From NCBI GenBank assembly GCA_019428955.1, contig JAHYJF010000001.1:1-44354 (forward strand): DNA of 44,354 nucleotides, read 5' to 3'. The notes below the pieces were generated by a model that saw only the letters and a program-made list of their open reading frames with translations, did not search any database and was not told the DNA's origin. The position numbers and the translations under genes were made by a program. This stretch comes from Burkholderiaceae bacterium. GTDB taxonomy: Bacteria > Pseudomonadota > Gammaproteobacteria > Burkholderiales > Burkholderiaceae_E. Shown piece after piece: positions 32,428-41,097 of this stretch. Numbering within the stretch: the stretch's first letter is position 1; each line of letters starts with the position of its first letter.

Positions 32428-32435
32428 CAAACGCG

Positions 32436-32906
32436 ATGAATCGAATTTCTAAGCTCCTGACACCGGCCGACATCCTGGTCGACCTGTCCGTCACGAGCAA
32501 AAAGCGGCTCTTTGAGCAGGCTGGACTGCTTTTTGAAAACAATCACGGCATCGAGCGCGGGAAGGTCTTCGACTCCCTGTTCGCGCGCGAACGGCTCGGC
32601 TCGACCGGACTGGGCGAAGGCGTCGCGATCCCCCACGGACGCATCAAGGGCCTGCGCGAAGCGGTTGGCGCCGTAGTCAGGCTCACCGAACCGGTTGGCT
32701 TCGACGCGCCGGACGGCCAGCCGGTGCGTCTGCTGGTCTTCCTGCTGGTGCCGGAAAGCGCCAATGAAGAGCATCTCGAAATCCTCTCGGAACTGGCCGA
32801 ACTGCTCTCGGATCGGGACATCCGCGAAACGCTGATGAAGCAATCGGATCCGACGCAGATTCACGGTGCGCTGGCCGAATGGACGCCCTACCGTCCAGCC
32901 GCCTGA
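32436..32906 (+). CDS. ptsN: PTS-Ntr EIIA protein (PtsN)
   Basis: 156 residues of the fructose/mannitol EIIA fold. The phosphorylated histidine is His67 in EGVAIPHGRI. Other family segments are RERLGSTGLGEG and LVFLLVPESANEEHLEIL. PtsN takes phosphate from the NPr branch and signals nitrogen, carbon and potassium status. The start ATG 32436 matches family length; a GTG at 32382 would add 18 unrelated residues. It is followed seven bases later by hprK. Confidence 0.97.
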   Translation: MNRISKLLTPADILVDLSVTSKKRLFEQAGLLFENNHGIERGKVFDSLFARERLGSTGLGEGVAIPHGRIKGLREAVGAVVRLTEPVGFDAPDGQPVRLLVFLLVPESANEEHLEILSELAELLSDRDIRETLMKQSDPTQIHGALAEWTPYRPAA

Positions 32907-32913
32907 AGCCCTG

Positions 32914-33864
32914 ATGGCACACGCGGGCAACCCCAGAGTTACCGTTGCCGGCCTGTTTCAGGCCCATCGCGAGTCGTTGGGCCTCACCTGGATCGCCAAC
33001 GAGGAACACGCCGAACGCCCCGTAGGAGTCGGGACCGCCCAACCCGCCGATCTGGTCGGCTACCTGAACCTGATTCACCCAGCGCGGATCCATGTCCTCG
33101 GCGAGGCCGAACTCCAGTTCTTCGCGCGCGTCGACGACCAGCGCCAATTCTCTATCCTGCGCGACCTGATGGACGCGTCCCCGCCAGCCGTCATTCTGGC
33201 CGACGACCTCACCGCCCCCGAGCAGTTCCTGGTCGAGGCGCGGCGCCACCAGCTGCCGGTGATAGGCGCCCACGCCACCGCAGCGCGGGTGATCGACGTG
33301 CTGTTTGCGCACCTCCGCAAGAGCTCCGCGGCCCACACCTCGATGCACGGGGTGATGCTCGATGTGCTCGGGATGGGGGTGCTGATATCCGGTGAATCCG
33401 GCCTGGGCAAGAGTGAGCTGGCCCTGGAGCTGATCAGCCGGGGCCACGGACTGGTGGCCGACGACGTGGTCGAGCTCAGTCGGGTCGGGCCCAACTCGAT
33501 CGAAGGGCGCTGCCCGCCGCTGCTGCAGAACCTGCTGGAAGTGCGCGGACTCGGCCTTCTCGATATCCGGGCGATCTTCGGCGAAACCGCGGTACGCCGC
33601 AAGACCCCGCTGAAGCTGATCATCGACCTGATCCGGCGCAGCACGATGGAAAGCGAGCATCAGCGTTTGCCGCTCGAAGCCCTGACCCAGGATGTGCTGG
33701 GCGTTCAGATCCGCAAGGTGGTGGTGCCAGTGGCTGCGGGGCGCAACCTCGCCGTGCTGACCGAAGCAGCGGTACGCAGCACCATCCTGCAGCTGCGCGG
33801 CCTGGATACGACCCGCGAATTCATCGCCCGCCAGCGCCAGATGATTGAAGACGAAGGAATCTAG
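32914..33864 (+). CDS. hprK: HPr kinase/phosphorylase (HprK)
   Basis: 316 residues. Residues 1-130 form the N-terminal domain. The catalytic domain has His145 (MHGVMLDVLGMG), Walker A GESGLGKSELALE (160-172) and the HprK signature around LLEVRGLGLLDIRAIFG. It reversibly phosphorylates a serine of HPr/NPr. In proteobacteria it works with the PTS-Ntr set rather than classical sugar catabolite repression. Its presence between ptsN and rapZ excludes enteric bacteria and fits betaproteobacteria. Confidence 0.97.
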   Translation: MAHAGNPRVTVAGLFQAHRESLGLTWIANEEHAERPVGVGTAQPADLVGYLNLIHPARIHVLGEAELQFFARVDDQRQFSILRDLMDASPPAVILADDLTAPEQFLVEARRHQLPVIGAHATAARVIDVLFAHLRKSSAAHTSMHGVMLDVLGMGVLISGESGLGKSELALELISRGHGLVADDVVELSRVGPNSIEGRCPPLLQNLLEVRGLGLLDIRAIFGETAVRRKTPLKLIIDLIRRSTMESEHQRLPLEALTQDVLGVQIRKVVVPVAAGRNLAVLTEAAVRSTILQLRGLDTTREFIARQRQMIEDEGI

Positions 33865-33891
33865 CCAAGTGGCAGGGGCAAGCCAATCCAG

Positions 33892-34764
33892 ATGCGCGTC
33901 ATTCTGATCACCGGGATTTCCGGTTCCGGAAAATCGATCGCCACCAAGGCTCTCGAGGACGACGGTTTCCTGTGCATCGACAACCTGCCGCTCTCGTTCC
34001 TCTTTGAAGTCATCGATTCCCTGCCCGACCGGGGCCACGACCGCGTCGCCGTCTCGATCGACGCGCGCGGCGGCGATTCGTTCAATGAACTCGGCCCGGC
34101 GATCGAGCGCCTCACCGCCAAGGGCCACGACGTCCGCCTCGCCTTCCTCGACGCGCGCACCGAGACCCTGGTGCAACGCTATTCCGAAACCCGGCGCCGT
34201 CACCCGATGTCGCTGCAACTCAATCCCGACGGCACCACTCCAACCCTGACCGAGTCGATCGAGTGCGAGCGTGAGCTGATGTCGGTGCTCGAAGGCTATG
34301 GGGTGGGAATCGACACCACTGACCTGCTCCCCAACGCGCTGCGCACCTGGATCAGGGATGTCGCCGGGTTGGCCCGCACACCGCTGGTGGTGCTGTTCGA
34401 GTCATTTCCCTACAAGCACGGGGTACCGCTCGACGCCGATCTGATCTTCGACGCTCGCTGCCTGCCCAATCCCCATTACGTGACGAGTCTGCGCGCGCGT
34501 GACGGGCGTGACCCGGCGGTGATCGAATATTTCGCAGCGATCCCGCGGGTCGCACGGTTCATCGACGACGTCGCTGAATTCCTGGTGACGTGGTTGCCGC
34601 ATTACCTGGAAGAAAATCGCAGCTATCTGAGCATCGCGATCGGCTGCACCGGCGGACGACACCGTTCAGTCTATTGCGTGGAAGAACTGGCCAAGCGCTT
34701 CGCGCGCAGCGAACAGGTGCTGATCCGGCACCGGGCGCCGGCCATCTCCGGCAAGTCCAGTTGA
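33892..34764 (+). CDS. rapZ: RapZ, RNase adapter / nucleotide-binding protein
   Basis: 290 residues. The N-terminal P-loop GISGSGKS (8-15) and Walker-B-like CIDNLP are followed by the C-terminal RapZ domain with FESFPYKHGVPLDADLIFDARCLPNP and IGCTGGRHRSVY, the RNA- and sugar-phosphate-binding part. In E. coli RapZ senses glucosamine 6-phosphate and directs RNase E to the sRNA GlmZ. GlmZ is not known outside enterics, so the role here may differ. Its stop codon forms part of the hairpin at 34762-34782. Confidence 0.97.
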   Translation: MRVILITGISGSGKSIATKALEDDGFLCIDNLPLSFLFEVIDSLPDRGHDRVAVSIDARGGDSFNELGPAIERLTAKGHDVRLAFLDARTETLVQRYSETRRRHPMSLQLNPDGTTPTLTESIECERELMSVLEGYGVGIDTTDLLPNALRTWIRDVAGLARTPLVVLFESFPYKHGVPLDADLIFDARCLPNPHYVTSLRARDGRDPAVIEYFAAIPRVARFIDDVAEFLVTWLPHYLEENRSYLSIAIGCTGGRHRSVYCVEELAKRFARSEQVLIRHRAPAISGKSS

Positions 34765-34782
34765 ACCGGCCGCGCCGGTTCA
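34762..34782. terminator. Bidirectional hairpin built from both stop codons of rapZ and the dynamin-like gene
   Basis: TGAACCGGC (34762-34770), loop CGC, GCCGGTTCA (34774-34782) give a perfect 9-bp stem. The TGA of rapZ (34762-34764) pairs with the TGA of the minus-strand gene (34782-34780). The same hairpin would form in either transcript. T-runs are absent on both sides, so it may block exonucleases or act with Rho. Confidence 0.55.
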
Positions 34783-36702
34783 CGCCGTTTCGACTTCAAC
34801 CGCCGTGGCCAGTTCCCTGAGCAGTCGGCGCACCGGCGCCGCGAGCTGATCGGCGAATTCGAGCTTCTGCTCGACCGCAAGACGCAGCTGGACGATTTCG
34901 GCAATCCGCTCCTCCAGGCTGTCGACCGCCTCGACGACGCGGTCGATGGATTCGAGGCGACGTCGCAGTTGTGACTGGTGTTCGCGGACGTGAGCCTCGA
35001 GCGGCCCGAGCACAGCACGCAGCCAGGACTGGAATTCGCGGCCGGCACTGCGCCGGACATCCTCGACCTGGTTGAGCACGGTCTCGAAAGAACGCTGCAT
35101 CAGTTCCCGGCGGCCGAAGCTCACCAACCAGAGTGCGCCGAGGTGGCGCAGGTGGACCTTCTCGATCCGGTCGAGCTCGCCGCGATGGCGACGCAACGAC
35201 ATCAGCGCCGGCAGGCCCAGCGCGATGCCATGGTCCTGGCTGAAGTCCCTATAAATGGCGCCCATCAGCGTGCCGATCTCGGTTGCAATGCCATCAGCCG
35301 TGGCGAGGTCATCGCGCAACTGCGCGAAGAGCTTTAGCGACGCCGCCCGCAGCCCGGGCAGAAAGTGGCTTGCGCCGACCTCGTTGCGTGCTTCCTGGGC
35401 AGCGCCCTGGAAACGCCTGGAGCCCAGCCTCTCGAGAGCTGCGCGGGCGTGCTTCGAGCACACCGCGCGCACGCCGTGAAGCCGGCGCAGACTGCGCTCG
35501 AACTCGCTGCGCTCGGCCTGGATCCGTGACTGCATGTACGGCACCCGCCCGATGTTGCGGCCGCGCAGGCCCTCCAGTTCGGCGGCCTGCTCGATGGCGC
35601 CGCGGCGGCGCGCCGCCAACACCGTGCGCTGAGCCGCAACCACGGCGTCGAACTCGCGCAGGATCTTGTTGGCGATGATCTCCTGCTGGCGACCAACCAA
35701 CTCTGAAGCAAGCGCCGCTTCCAGAAGCTTGATCCGGCTGCGCGCCAACAGCTGGGCATCGCCCTGGATGCGTGCGACCAGCCCTTTCTGGGCGGAGACC
35801 GGGAAGACCCTCGCGCTCTCGATCCCGAGGACGGCGGCCACGGCATCAGCCTGGCGCGCAATCTCGGCGTCAATCTCGCCCTGGGTGCGCAGCTCATCCC
35901 ACAGGCCGTCGATCTTGTTGAGCACCACGAAGCGCCCCAGCCCGTGGTGGACGTTGATGTAACGACGCCAGACCTCGAGGTCGGAAGCCGTGACCCCGGT
36001 GTCGGCGGCGAGCACGAATACCACCGCATCCGATTCCGGAATCAGCCTCAGGGTCAGTTCCGGTTCCGCGCCGATGGCGTTCAGTCCCGGGGTGTCAATC
36101 AGGACCAGGCCCTGGGCCAGCACCGGGTGGTTGAAATTGACGCTCGCGTGGCGCCAGCGCGGGATCTCGACGAAATCCTCCTCCTCGTCGTCCCCACCGA
36201 ACCCGAGCGCCGCTGCATCCTGGCGACCGAGCAGGCGGGTCTGCTGAACCATCGCAAAGGCCGCCCGCAAGGTCTCGGAATCGCCGTCGGGAATGGCAAA
36301 TTCCTCCCATATTTCCGGGAAGTCGCGCAACTCGCGCAGCGACTCGACCCGAGCGCGGGTCTCGATTGGCAGCAGCCTGATCGAACCGGGTCGCGTTGAT
36401 TCATAGCCGATTTCGGTCGGGCACATCGTAGTGCGACCGGCGCTGGACGGAACGATCCGCTCCTTGCTGTCGGGAAAGAACAGCGCGTTGATCAGCTCCG
36501 ACTTGCCGCGCGAAAATTCTGCTACCAGCGCGATCGATACCCGCTCAGCGGCGAGCCGCTCGATCAGCTCGCCAACCTTGGTGCGCACGGCGGACTCCCC
36601 GGGCTCGAAATCGGCAACCCGCTCGGCATAGCGGCGCAGAGCCGCGACCAGGTCGCGACGCCAGTCGCCATAACTCGCGATCCGTTCGTCTAAAACCGCC
36701 AT
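34780..36702 (-). CDS. Dynamin-like GTPase family protein
   Basis: 640 residues. The N-terminal GTPase domain has G1 AEFSRGKSELINALF (about 61-75), a switch-I threonine candidate in SAGRTTMCPTEIGYE, G3 DTPGLN (about 202-207) and G4 NKID (about 261-264). Residues about 330-640 are largely helical and charged, consistent with the stalk of bacterial dynamin-like proteins. A hydrophobic patch near GIALGLPALMSL may be a membrane paddle. It is solitary, with no second dynamin or LeoABC partner nearby. Roles in membrane remodelling or phage defence are known for relatives, but none can be assigned here. It follows mutM on the same strand by 131 bases. Confidence 0.85.
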   Translation of the reverse strand: MAVLDERIASYGDWRRDLVAALRRYAERVADFEPGESAVRTKVGELIERLAAERVSIALVAEFSRGKSELINALFFPDSKERIVPSSAGRTTMCPTEIGYESTRPGSIRLLPIETRARVESLRELRDFPEIWEEFAIPDGDSETLRAAFAMVQQTRLLGRQDAAALGFGGDDEEEDFVEIPRWRHASVNFNHPVLAQGLVLIDTPGLNAIGAEPELTLRLIPESDAVVFVLAADTGVTASDLEVWRRYINVHHGLGRFVVLNKIDGLWDELRTQGEIDAEIARQADAVAAVLGIESARVFPVSAQKGLVARIQGDAQLLARSRIKLLEAALASELVGRQQEIIANKILREFDAVVAAQRTVLAARRRGAIEQAAELEGLRGRNIGRVPYMQSRIQAERSEFERSLRRLHGVRAVCSKHARAALERLGSRRFQGAAQEARNEVGASHFLPGLRAASLKLFAQLRDDLATADGIATEIGTLMGAIYRDFSQDHGIALGLPALMSLRRHRGELDRIEKVHLRHLGALWLVSFGRRELMQRSFETVLNQVEDVRRSAGREFQSWLRAVLGPLEAHVREHQSQLRRRLESIDRVVEAVDSLEERIAEIVQLRLAVEQKLEFADQLAAPVRRLLRELATAVEVETA

Positions 36703-36833
36703 GGCCAGTATCTGTCCGGATGGTGTCGACCGACTCTAGCACAGGGTTTCGGGCCTGAGCAGCCTGACTTGCCAACTCCGGCGCCGCCAGCCGCCGTCCG
36801 GACGATCAGAGGCGCCAGGCGGTCGTCAGGACA

Positions 36834-37679
36834 TCAATGCTGGCAGCTCGAGCAGTAGAAGGTGGCGCGCTGCTGCTGACGGACCATCCTGATCGGGGCA
36901 CCGCAATTCCGGCACGGCTCGCCCTCGCGCCCATAGACCAGACACTCGTTCTGGAAGTATCCGCCCTGGCCGTCGCTGCCGAAGAAGTCGCGCAACGTCG
37001 TGCCGCCGTGGGCGATCGACTCGTTGAGGGTGGCGCGGATGGCCTCCGCCAGCCGGCTGCAACGCGCGAGGCTCAGGCGGCCGGCGGCCACGGTCGGCCG
37101 GATCCCGGACCGGAACAGGCTCTCGCTGGCGTAGATATTGCCAACCCCGACGACTCCGGTGCCGGCCAGCAGAAACTGCTTGATCGCAACTTTGCGGCCG
37201 CGCGTCGCAGCGTACAGCGCGGCACCGTCGAACGACGCCGACAGCGGCTCGACACCGAGCTTGGCAAAGAGTGGATGGGTGGCGATCGGTCCCTCCCGTG
37301 CAGGGTGCCAAAGCATCGCCCCGAAGCGGCGCGGATCGCGATAACGCAGCGTCCCCTGTTCGAAGTTCAGGTCGACGTGGTCGTGACGTCCCGGCGCTGG
37401 CACATCAGTTTCGAAGCGCAGGGTCCCGGTCATGCCCAGGTGCACCAGCAGCGTCCCCGACTGGTCGCCGGCTGCCGACTGACGGGCGAAATCGAGCAGC
37501 AGGTACTTGCTGCGGCGGCTGACCATAATAAGTCGCGCGCCGGCCATGCTGCGCGCGAGATCGCCGGCCAGCGGGAAGCGCAACCGCGGTGCGCGCACAA
37601 TAACGTCGAGCAGGCGCTGTCCGACAATCCGCGATTCGAGACCGCGGCGGACGACTTCGACTTCGGGCAGTTCTGGCAA
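36834..37679 (-). CDS. mutM: Formamidopyrimidine-DNA glycosylase (MutM/Fpg)
   Basis: 281 residues beginning PELPEVEVVRRGL after the initiator. Pro2 and Glu3 are the catalytic residues of the family, so the real start must be the TTG at 37679-37677; AAGGA lies seven bases upstream. Starts further out would bury the proline and kill the enzyme. The C-terminus has the zinc finger C-x2-C-x16-C-x2-C (CRNCGAPIRM ... YCSSCQH). It removes 8-oxoguanine and FaPy lesions. It diverges from the TPR gene. Confidence 0.97.
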   Translation of the reverse strand: MPELPEVEVVRRGLESRIVGQRLLDVIVRAPRLRFPLAGDLARSMAGARLIMVSRRSKYLLLDFARQSAAGDQSGTLLVHLGMTGTLRFETDVPAPGRHDHVDLNFEQGTLRYRDPRRFGAMLWHPAREGPIATHPLFAKLGVEPLSASFDGAALYAATRGRKVAIKQFLLAGTGVVGVGNIYASESLFRSGIRPTVAAGRLSLARCSRLAEAIRATLNESIAHGGTTLRDFFGSDGQGGYFQNECLVYGREGEPCRNCGAPIRMVRQQQRATFYCSSCQH

Positions 37680-37689
37680 CGTGGTTTCC

Positions 37690-37718
37690 TTGAAGCAGTC
37701 TTGGATAACACCTAACAT
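37690..37718 (+). promoter_or_regulatory. Candidate promoter for the TPR-lolB-ispE-tRNA-Gln-prs unit
   Basis: TTGAAG (37690-37695), a 17-base spacer and TAACAT (37713-37718). The predicted transcript start coincides with the ATG at 37725, and no SD precedes that ATG. This suggests a leaderless mRNA or a different promoter. Confidence 0.35.
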
Positions 37719-37724
37719 CGTCGC

Positions 37725-39521
37725 ATGAAAAACTCTGAATTCCCCACCCTGTGCGCGCTGCGAGGGGTCGTTATCGCCGTGATGGCGCTGGCCTCCCCCG
37801 GCACCTGGGCAGCCGGCGCGTCACAGCCGGCGGTCATGATCGCTCAGGCGCCAGTACAGATCAATCCGCATCAGCCTGCCCGCGCTTCCGATCCGGTGGA
37901 AATGCTGCCCGAAATCGAACTGACCCCGCAACTGCTGTTCCGGGTGCTCGCCTCGGAGATCGCGGTGCAGCGCGGCGACATCGCCAGCGCCGCTCTCACC
38001 TACCTGGGCCTGGCGCGCGAGACCAGGGATCCGCGCTTCGCGCACCGCGCTACCGAACTGGGCGTGGCCGCACGCTCGCCGACCGCACTGGAAGCGGGCA
38101 GGCTCTGGCATGAGCTGGCGCCGGGTTCAGAGCAGGCGGCGCAGGCCTTCGAGAGCCTGTTGCTGATCGATGGCGAGGTGGCCGAAGCCGAACCTTTGCT
38201 CGCCAGCCGGCAGGTCAAGGCACGCGCCGCCGGCAAGCTCAACGAGTTCTACGCTCAGCTCAGGCGCAATCTACCGGCAGTCCGTGATCCCGGCGCCGCG
38301 CTCGCGATGGTCCGGCGCCTGACGGCGCAGGATCTCGAGCTTGCCGAGGCACACCTGGCCATTGCCGCGGTGGCGCACGCCGCCAAGAACCCCGAACTCG
38401 CCGAAAGCGAAGCCGTCGCGGCATTGCGGATGCAGCCCGAGAATCGCGCAACGCTGCTCGCCACGCTGGTCTATTCCGTCCCCGGCAAGGAAGGGGCCGA
38501 ACGAGCCCGCCAGCGCTTGGCCGATTTCCTCGATCGCCACCCCGACGACGCCGAGTTGTGGTTCATCCATGCCCAGTCCCTGGCGGCCGACGGCCAGATC
38601 GAGCGGGCCAGGGATGAGTTCGAGCGCGCCATGAAGCTCGAGCCCGACAATCCGCGCGTCCTGCTGACCGTCGCCCAGTTCTCCTATCGCAACAAGGACC
38701 TCGAGCGGGCTGAACAGCTCCTCAAGAGGTATCTCGAACTGCCGGGGCAGACTCGCAGCCCCGACCCGGCGCGGATGATGCTCGGGCTGATCGCCGAGGA
38801 CAAGGAGAATCCCGAGCAGGCATTGCGCTGGTACGAACAGGTGCAGTCGGGCGAACAGTTCATCTCCGCCGTGGGGCGGCGGGCGATGTTGACCGCGAGG
38901 ATGGGCCGACTTGGTGAAGCCACCGAGATGCTGCACACAGTCGCGACCACGACCAGCGCCGAACGGGTGCGCCTGCTCACCATCGAGTCCGAAATCCTGC
39001 GCGAACTCGGCCAGCAGGAGGCCGCATTCAAGGTCCTCGACGACGCGCTGCTCAAGTACCGCGACGATCACGGCCTGCTCTACGCCCAGGCGATGGCGGC
39101 GGAGCGGATCAATCGCATCGACGCCATGGAAAAGAGCCTGCGCCGACTGATCAGCCTTGATCCCAGGAACGCCAACGCCTACAACGCGTTGGGCTACTCC
39201 CTGGCGGATCGCAACCTGCGGCTCGGCGAAGCCCAGAAGCTGGTCGAACAAGCCCTGCAGCTCCAACCCGAGAGTGCTCACATCATCGACAGCATGGGCT
39301 GGGTGATGTTTCGCCGCGGCCAGATGGAGGCCGCGCTGCGCCACCTGATCAAGGCCTACGCTCTGGCCCCGGAAGCCGACATCGCGGCGCACCTCGGCGA
39401 AGTCCTCTGGGTCATCGGACGCAAGGAGGAGGCCAGGACGATCTGGCGCGCCGCGCACAGGGACGATGCCGACAACCAAGTCCTCATCGAGACGCTCAAG
39501 CGGCTCGGAGCAAAGCTCTGA
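37725..39521 (+). CDS. Secreted tetratricopeptide repeat protein
   Basis: 598 residues. A signal peptide (LRGVVIAVMALASPGTWA) precedes a mature protein that is almost all TPR-like helix pairs. Clear repeats include AELWFIHAQSLAADGQIERA, NPRVLLTVAQFSYRNKDLER and NANAYNALGYSLADRN. The C-terminal repeats (SAHIIDSMGWVMFRRGQMEA) match the block common to TPR proteins encoded just before lolB in betaproteobacteria. It probably acts in the periplasm or at the outer membrane as a scaffold; no enzymatic motif is seen. Its stop overlaps the lolB start by one base. Confidence 0.9.
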   Translation: MKNSEFPTLCALRGVVIAVMALASPGTWAAGASQPAVMIAQAPVQINPHQPARASDPVEMLPEIELTPQLLFRVLASEIAVQRGDIASAALTYLGLARETRDPRFAHRATELGVAARSPTALEAGRLWHELAPGSEQAAQAFESLLLIDGEVAEAEPLLASRQVKARAAGKLNEFYAQLRRNLPAVRDPGAALAMVRRLTAQDLELAEAHLAIAAVAHAAKNPELAESEAVAALRMQPENRATLLATLVYSVPGKEGAERARQRLADFLDRHPDDAELWFIHAQSLAADGQIERARDEFERAMKLEPDNPRVLLTVAQFSYRNKDLERAEQLLKRYLELPGQTRSPDPARMMLGLIAEDKENPEQALRWYEQVQSGEQFISAVGRRAMLTARMGRLGEATEMLHTVATTTSAERVRLLTIESEILRELGQQEAAFKVLDDALLKYRDDHGLLYAQAMAAERINRIDAMEKSLRRLISLDPRNANAYNALGYSLADRNLRLGEAQKLVEQALQLQPESAHIIDSMGWVMFRRGQMEAALRHLIKAYALAPEADIAAHLGEVLWVIGRKEEARTIWRAAHRDDADNQVLIETLKRLGAKL

Positions 39522-40081
39522 TGGCCGCGGCCGGCTCCGCCCTGCGGCTGCTGGCCCTGGTGTTGGTGCTCGCGCTTGCCGGCTGCGCGACACCCGCGGC
39601 GATCGCGCCGGCACCAGCCACCGGCACAGCCGCCGAGGTGCACCGCTGGTACGGGCGCTTCTCGGCGACCAGCGTCGTTCCCGGCGACGCCACTCGTGAA
39701 GAGCGCTTCTCGGGCCGCTTCCTGCTGCGTCGCTCGAGCGGCGAGTCGGTGATCGAGATCTCCAGCGTGCTGGGGCAAACCATGGCCGTGGCGCGCAGCG
39801 GACCGCACGGCGCCCGCCTCGAAACCGCCGACGGCAAGGTGTTCACGGCACCGAGCGCCGACGAACTGCTCGAGCAGGTGTTTGGCTGGCGCATCCCGGT
39901 GGCGCTGCTGCCCGACTGGCTGGAGGGCCGCCTCGGCGCCGATGCCGGCGGCTGGCTGGTGCAGATCGAAGAGCTTCGGGACCAACTGCCGCGGCGGCTC
40001 GCGCTGCGCTGGCCCGAGCCGCCGAGCGCCGGCCAGCCCACCCTGGCGCTGTTGCTGATCGTCGATGGCCGGGAACTGTGA
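39521..40081 (+). CDS. lolB: LolB, outer-membrane lipoprotein insertion factor
   Basis: 186 residues. The lipobox LALAGC (Cys22) follows a hydrophobic signal. The mature part fits LolB: WYGRFSA near the start, RFLLRRSSGESVIEISSVLGQT, then GWRIPVALLPDWLEG. It accepts lipoproteins from LolA and inserts them in the outer membrane. Similarity is modest, as usual for LolB, but position before ispE is diagnostic. Confidence 0.93.
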   Translation: MAAAGSALRLLALVLVLALAGCATPAAIAPAPATGTAAEVHRWYGRFSATSVVPGDATREERFSGRFLLRRSSGESVIEISSVLGQTMAVARSGPHGARLETADGKVFTAPSADELLEQVFGWRIPVALLPDWLEGRLGADAGGWLVQIEELRDQLPRRLALRWPEPPSAGQPTLALLLIVDGREL

Positions 40082-40989
40082 TGATTGTGGCACTACGCAA
40101 TTGCCCCGCACCGGCCAAGCTCAACCGTTTCCTGCACGTCACCGGGCAGCGCCCCGATGGCTACCACCTCCTGGAAACAGTCTTCGAGCTGATCGATCTG
40201 TGCGACCTGCTGCACTTCAGCGTCCGCAGCGACGGCGAGATCGTGCGCCACGGGGCGATTCGGGAGCTCGGGGCCGATGTCGATGACCTGAGCGCCAGGG
40301 CCGCGCGAGCGCTCGCGCGCGAATCGGGCACCAAACTCGGGGTCGACATCGAGATCGTCAAGCGAATCCCGGTGGGCGGCGGGCTCGGGGGCGGGAGTTC
40401 CGACGCGGCCACCACCCTGCTGGCACTCAACCGCTTATGGGGACTGCGCTGGACCCCGGCACGCCTGGCGCGCCTCGCGCTGCGGCTCGGCGCCGACGTC
40501 CCGGTCTTCGTCCACGGGTCCAGCTCCTATGCCACCGGGGTCGGCGAACAACTGGTCACGCTGCCCCTGCCCGAGCGGTTCTTCGTCGTCGTCGCGCCCG
40601 GCGTGGCGGTGTCGACGGCAGTGGTTTTTACCGCCCCCGAATTGACACGAGACACGAAACTCATCAAAATTCTGGGTCTTTCTCGGGGCTTGGCGGTCTC
40701 TGAGGGGAGGAACGATCTCGAGCCCGTCGTCTGCGCGCGGTATCCCGAGGTCGCTGCGGCTCTGGCCGCGCTGCGTCGTGAAGCGCTCGCAACGGGCGAA
40801 GACCCCGACACCGCGCGAATGACCGGATCCGGCTCTTGCGTGTTTCTTCCTGTCTCTGACCGCCGGCGCGGCGAGGCGATCCGGGCCCGGATCGCAGCGC
40901 TCGGGGTCGGCAAGGCGTTCCTAGTCAGATCGCTTGCCCACCACCCGCTTCGGAATTGGGCTTTTGAGCGGCAACGCTCATCGACCTAG
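40081..40989 (+). CDS. ispE: 4-diphosphocytidyl-2-C-methyl-D-erythritol kinase (IspE)
   Basis: 302 residues, GHMP kinase family. CPAPAKLNRFLHVTGQRPDGYH is at the N-terminus, the ATP-binding PVGGGLGGGSSDAATTLL at about 100-117, and the third motif MTGSGSCVF near the C-terminus. It phosphorylates CDP-methylerythritol in the MEP isoprenoid pathway. The ATG shares its A with the lolB stop; a GTG one codon earlier is possible. It ends six bases before tRNA-Gln. Confidence 0.97.
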   Translation: MIVALRNCPAPAKLNRFLHVTGQRPDGYHLLETVFELIDLCDLLHFSVRSDGEIVRHGAIRELGADVDDLSARAARALARESGTKLGVDIEIVKRIPVGGGLGGGSSDAATTLLALNRLWGLRWTPARLARLALRLGADVPVFVHGSSSYATGVGEQLVTLPLPERFFVVVAPGVAVSTAVVFTAPELTRDTKLIKILGLSRGLAVSEGRNDLEPVVCARYPEVAAALAALRREALATGEDPDTARMTGSGSCVFLPVSDRRRGEAIRARIAALGVGKAFLVRSLAHHPLRNWAFERQRSST

Positions 40990-40995
40990 GGCAGT

Positions 40996-41072
40996 TGGGG
41001 AGTGGCCAAGCTGGTTAAGGCACCGGATTTTGATTCCGGCATGCGAAGGTTCGAATCCTTCCTCCCCAGCCA
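40996..41072 (+). tRNA. tRNA-Gln (anticodon TTG)
   Basis: 77 nt including an encoded CCA. The acceptor TGGGGAG pairs with CTCCCCA, discriminator G. The anticodon stem CCGGA/TCCGG holds loop TTTTGAT, anticodon TTG for CAA codons. The T arm contains GTTCGAATC. It sits six bases after ispE and 25 before prs, so it is probably cut from the shared transcript. This position is conserved in beta- and gammaproteobacteria. Confidence 0.97.
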
Positions 41073-41097
41073 ACTTAACCAGGGCGGGGTTCTTGCA

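Noticed and set aside
38271..39614. 447-codon minus-strand frame opposite the TPR gene
   Set aside because: The TPR repeats and operon context make the plus strand the coding one.
41002..41097. prs start inside tRNA-Gln
   Set aside because: The frame runs through the tRNA by chance; Prs homology begins after 41131 and an SD precedes 41098.
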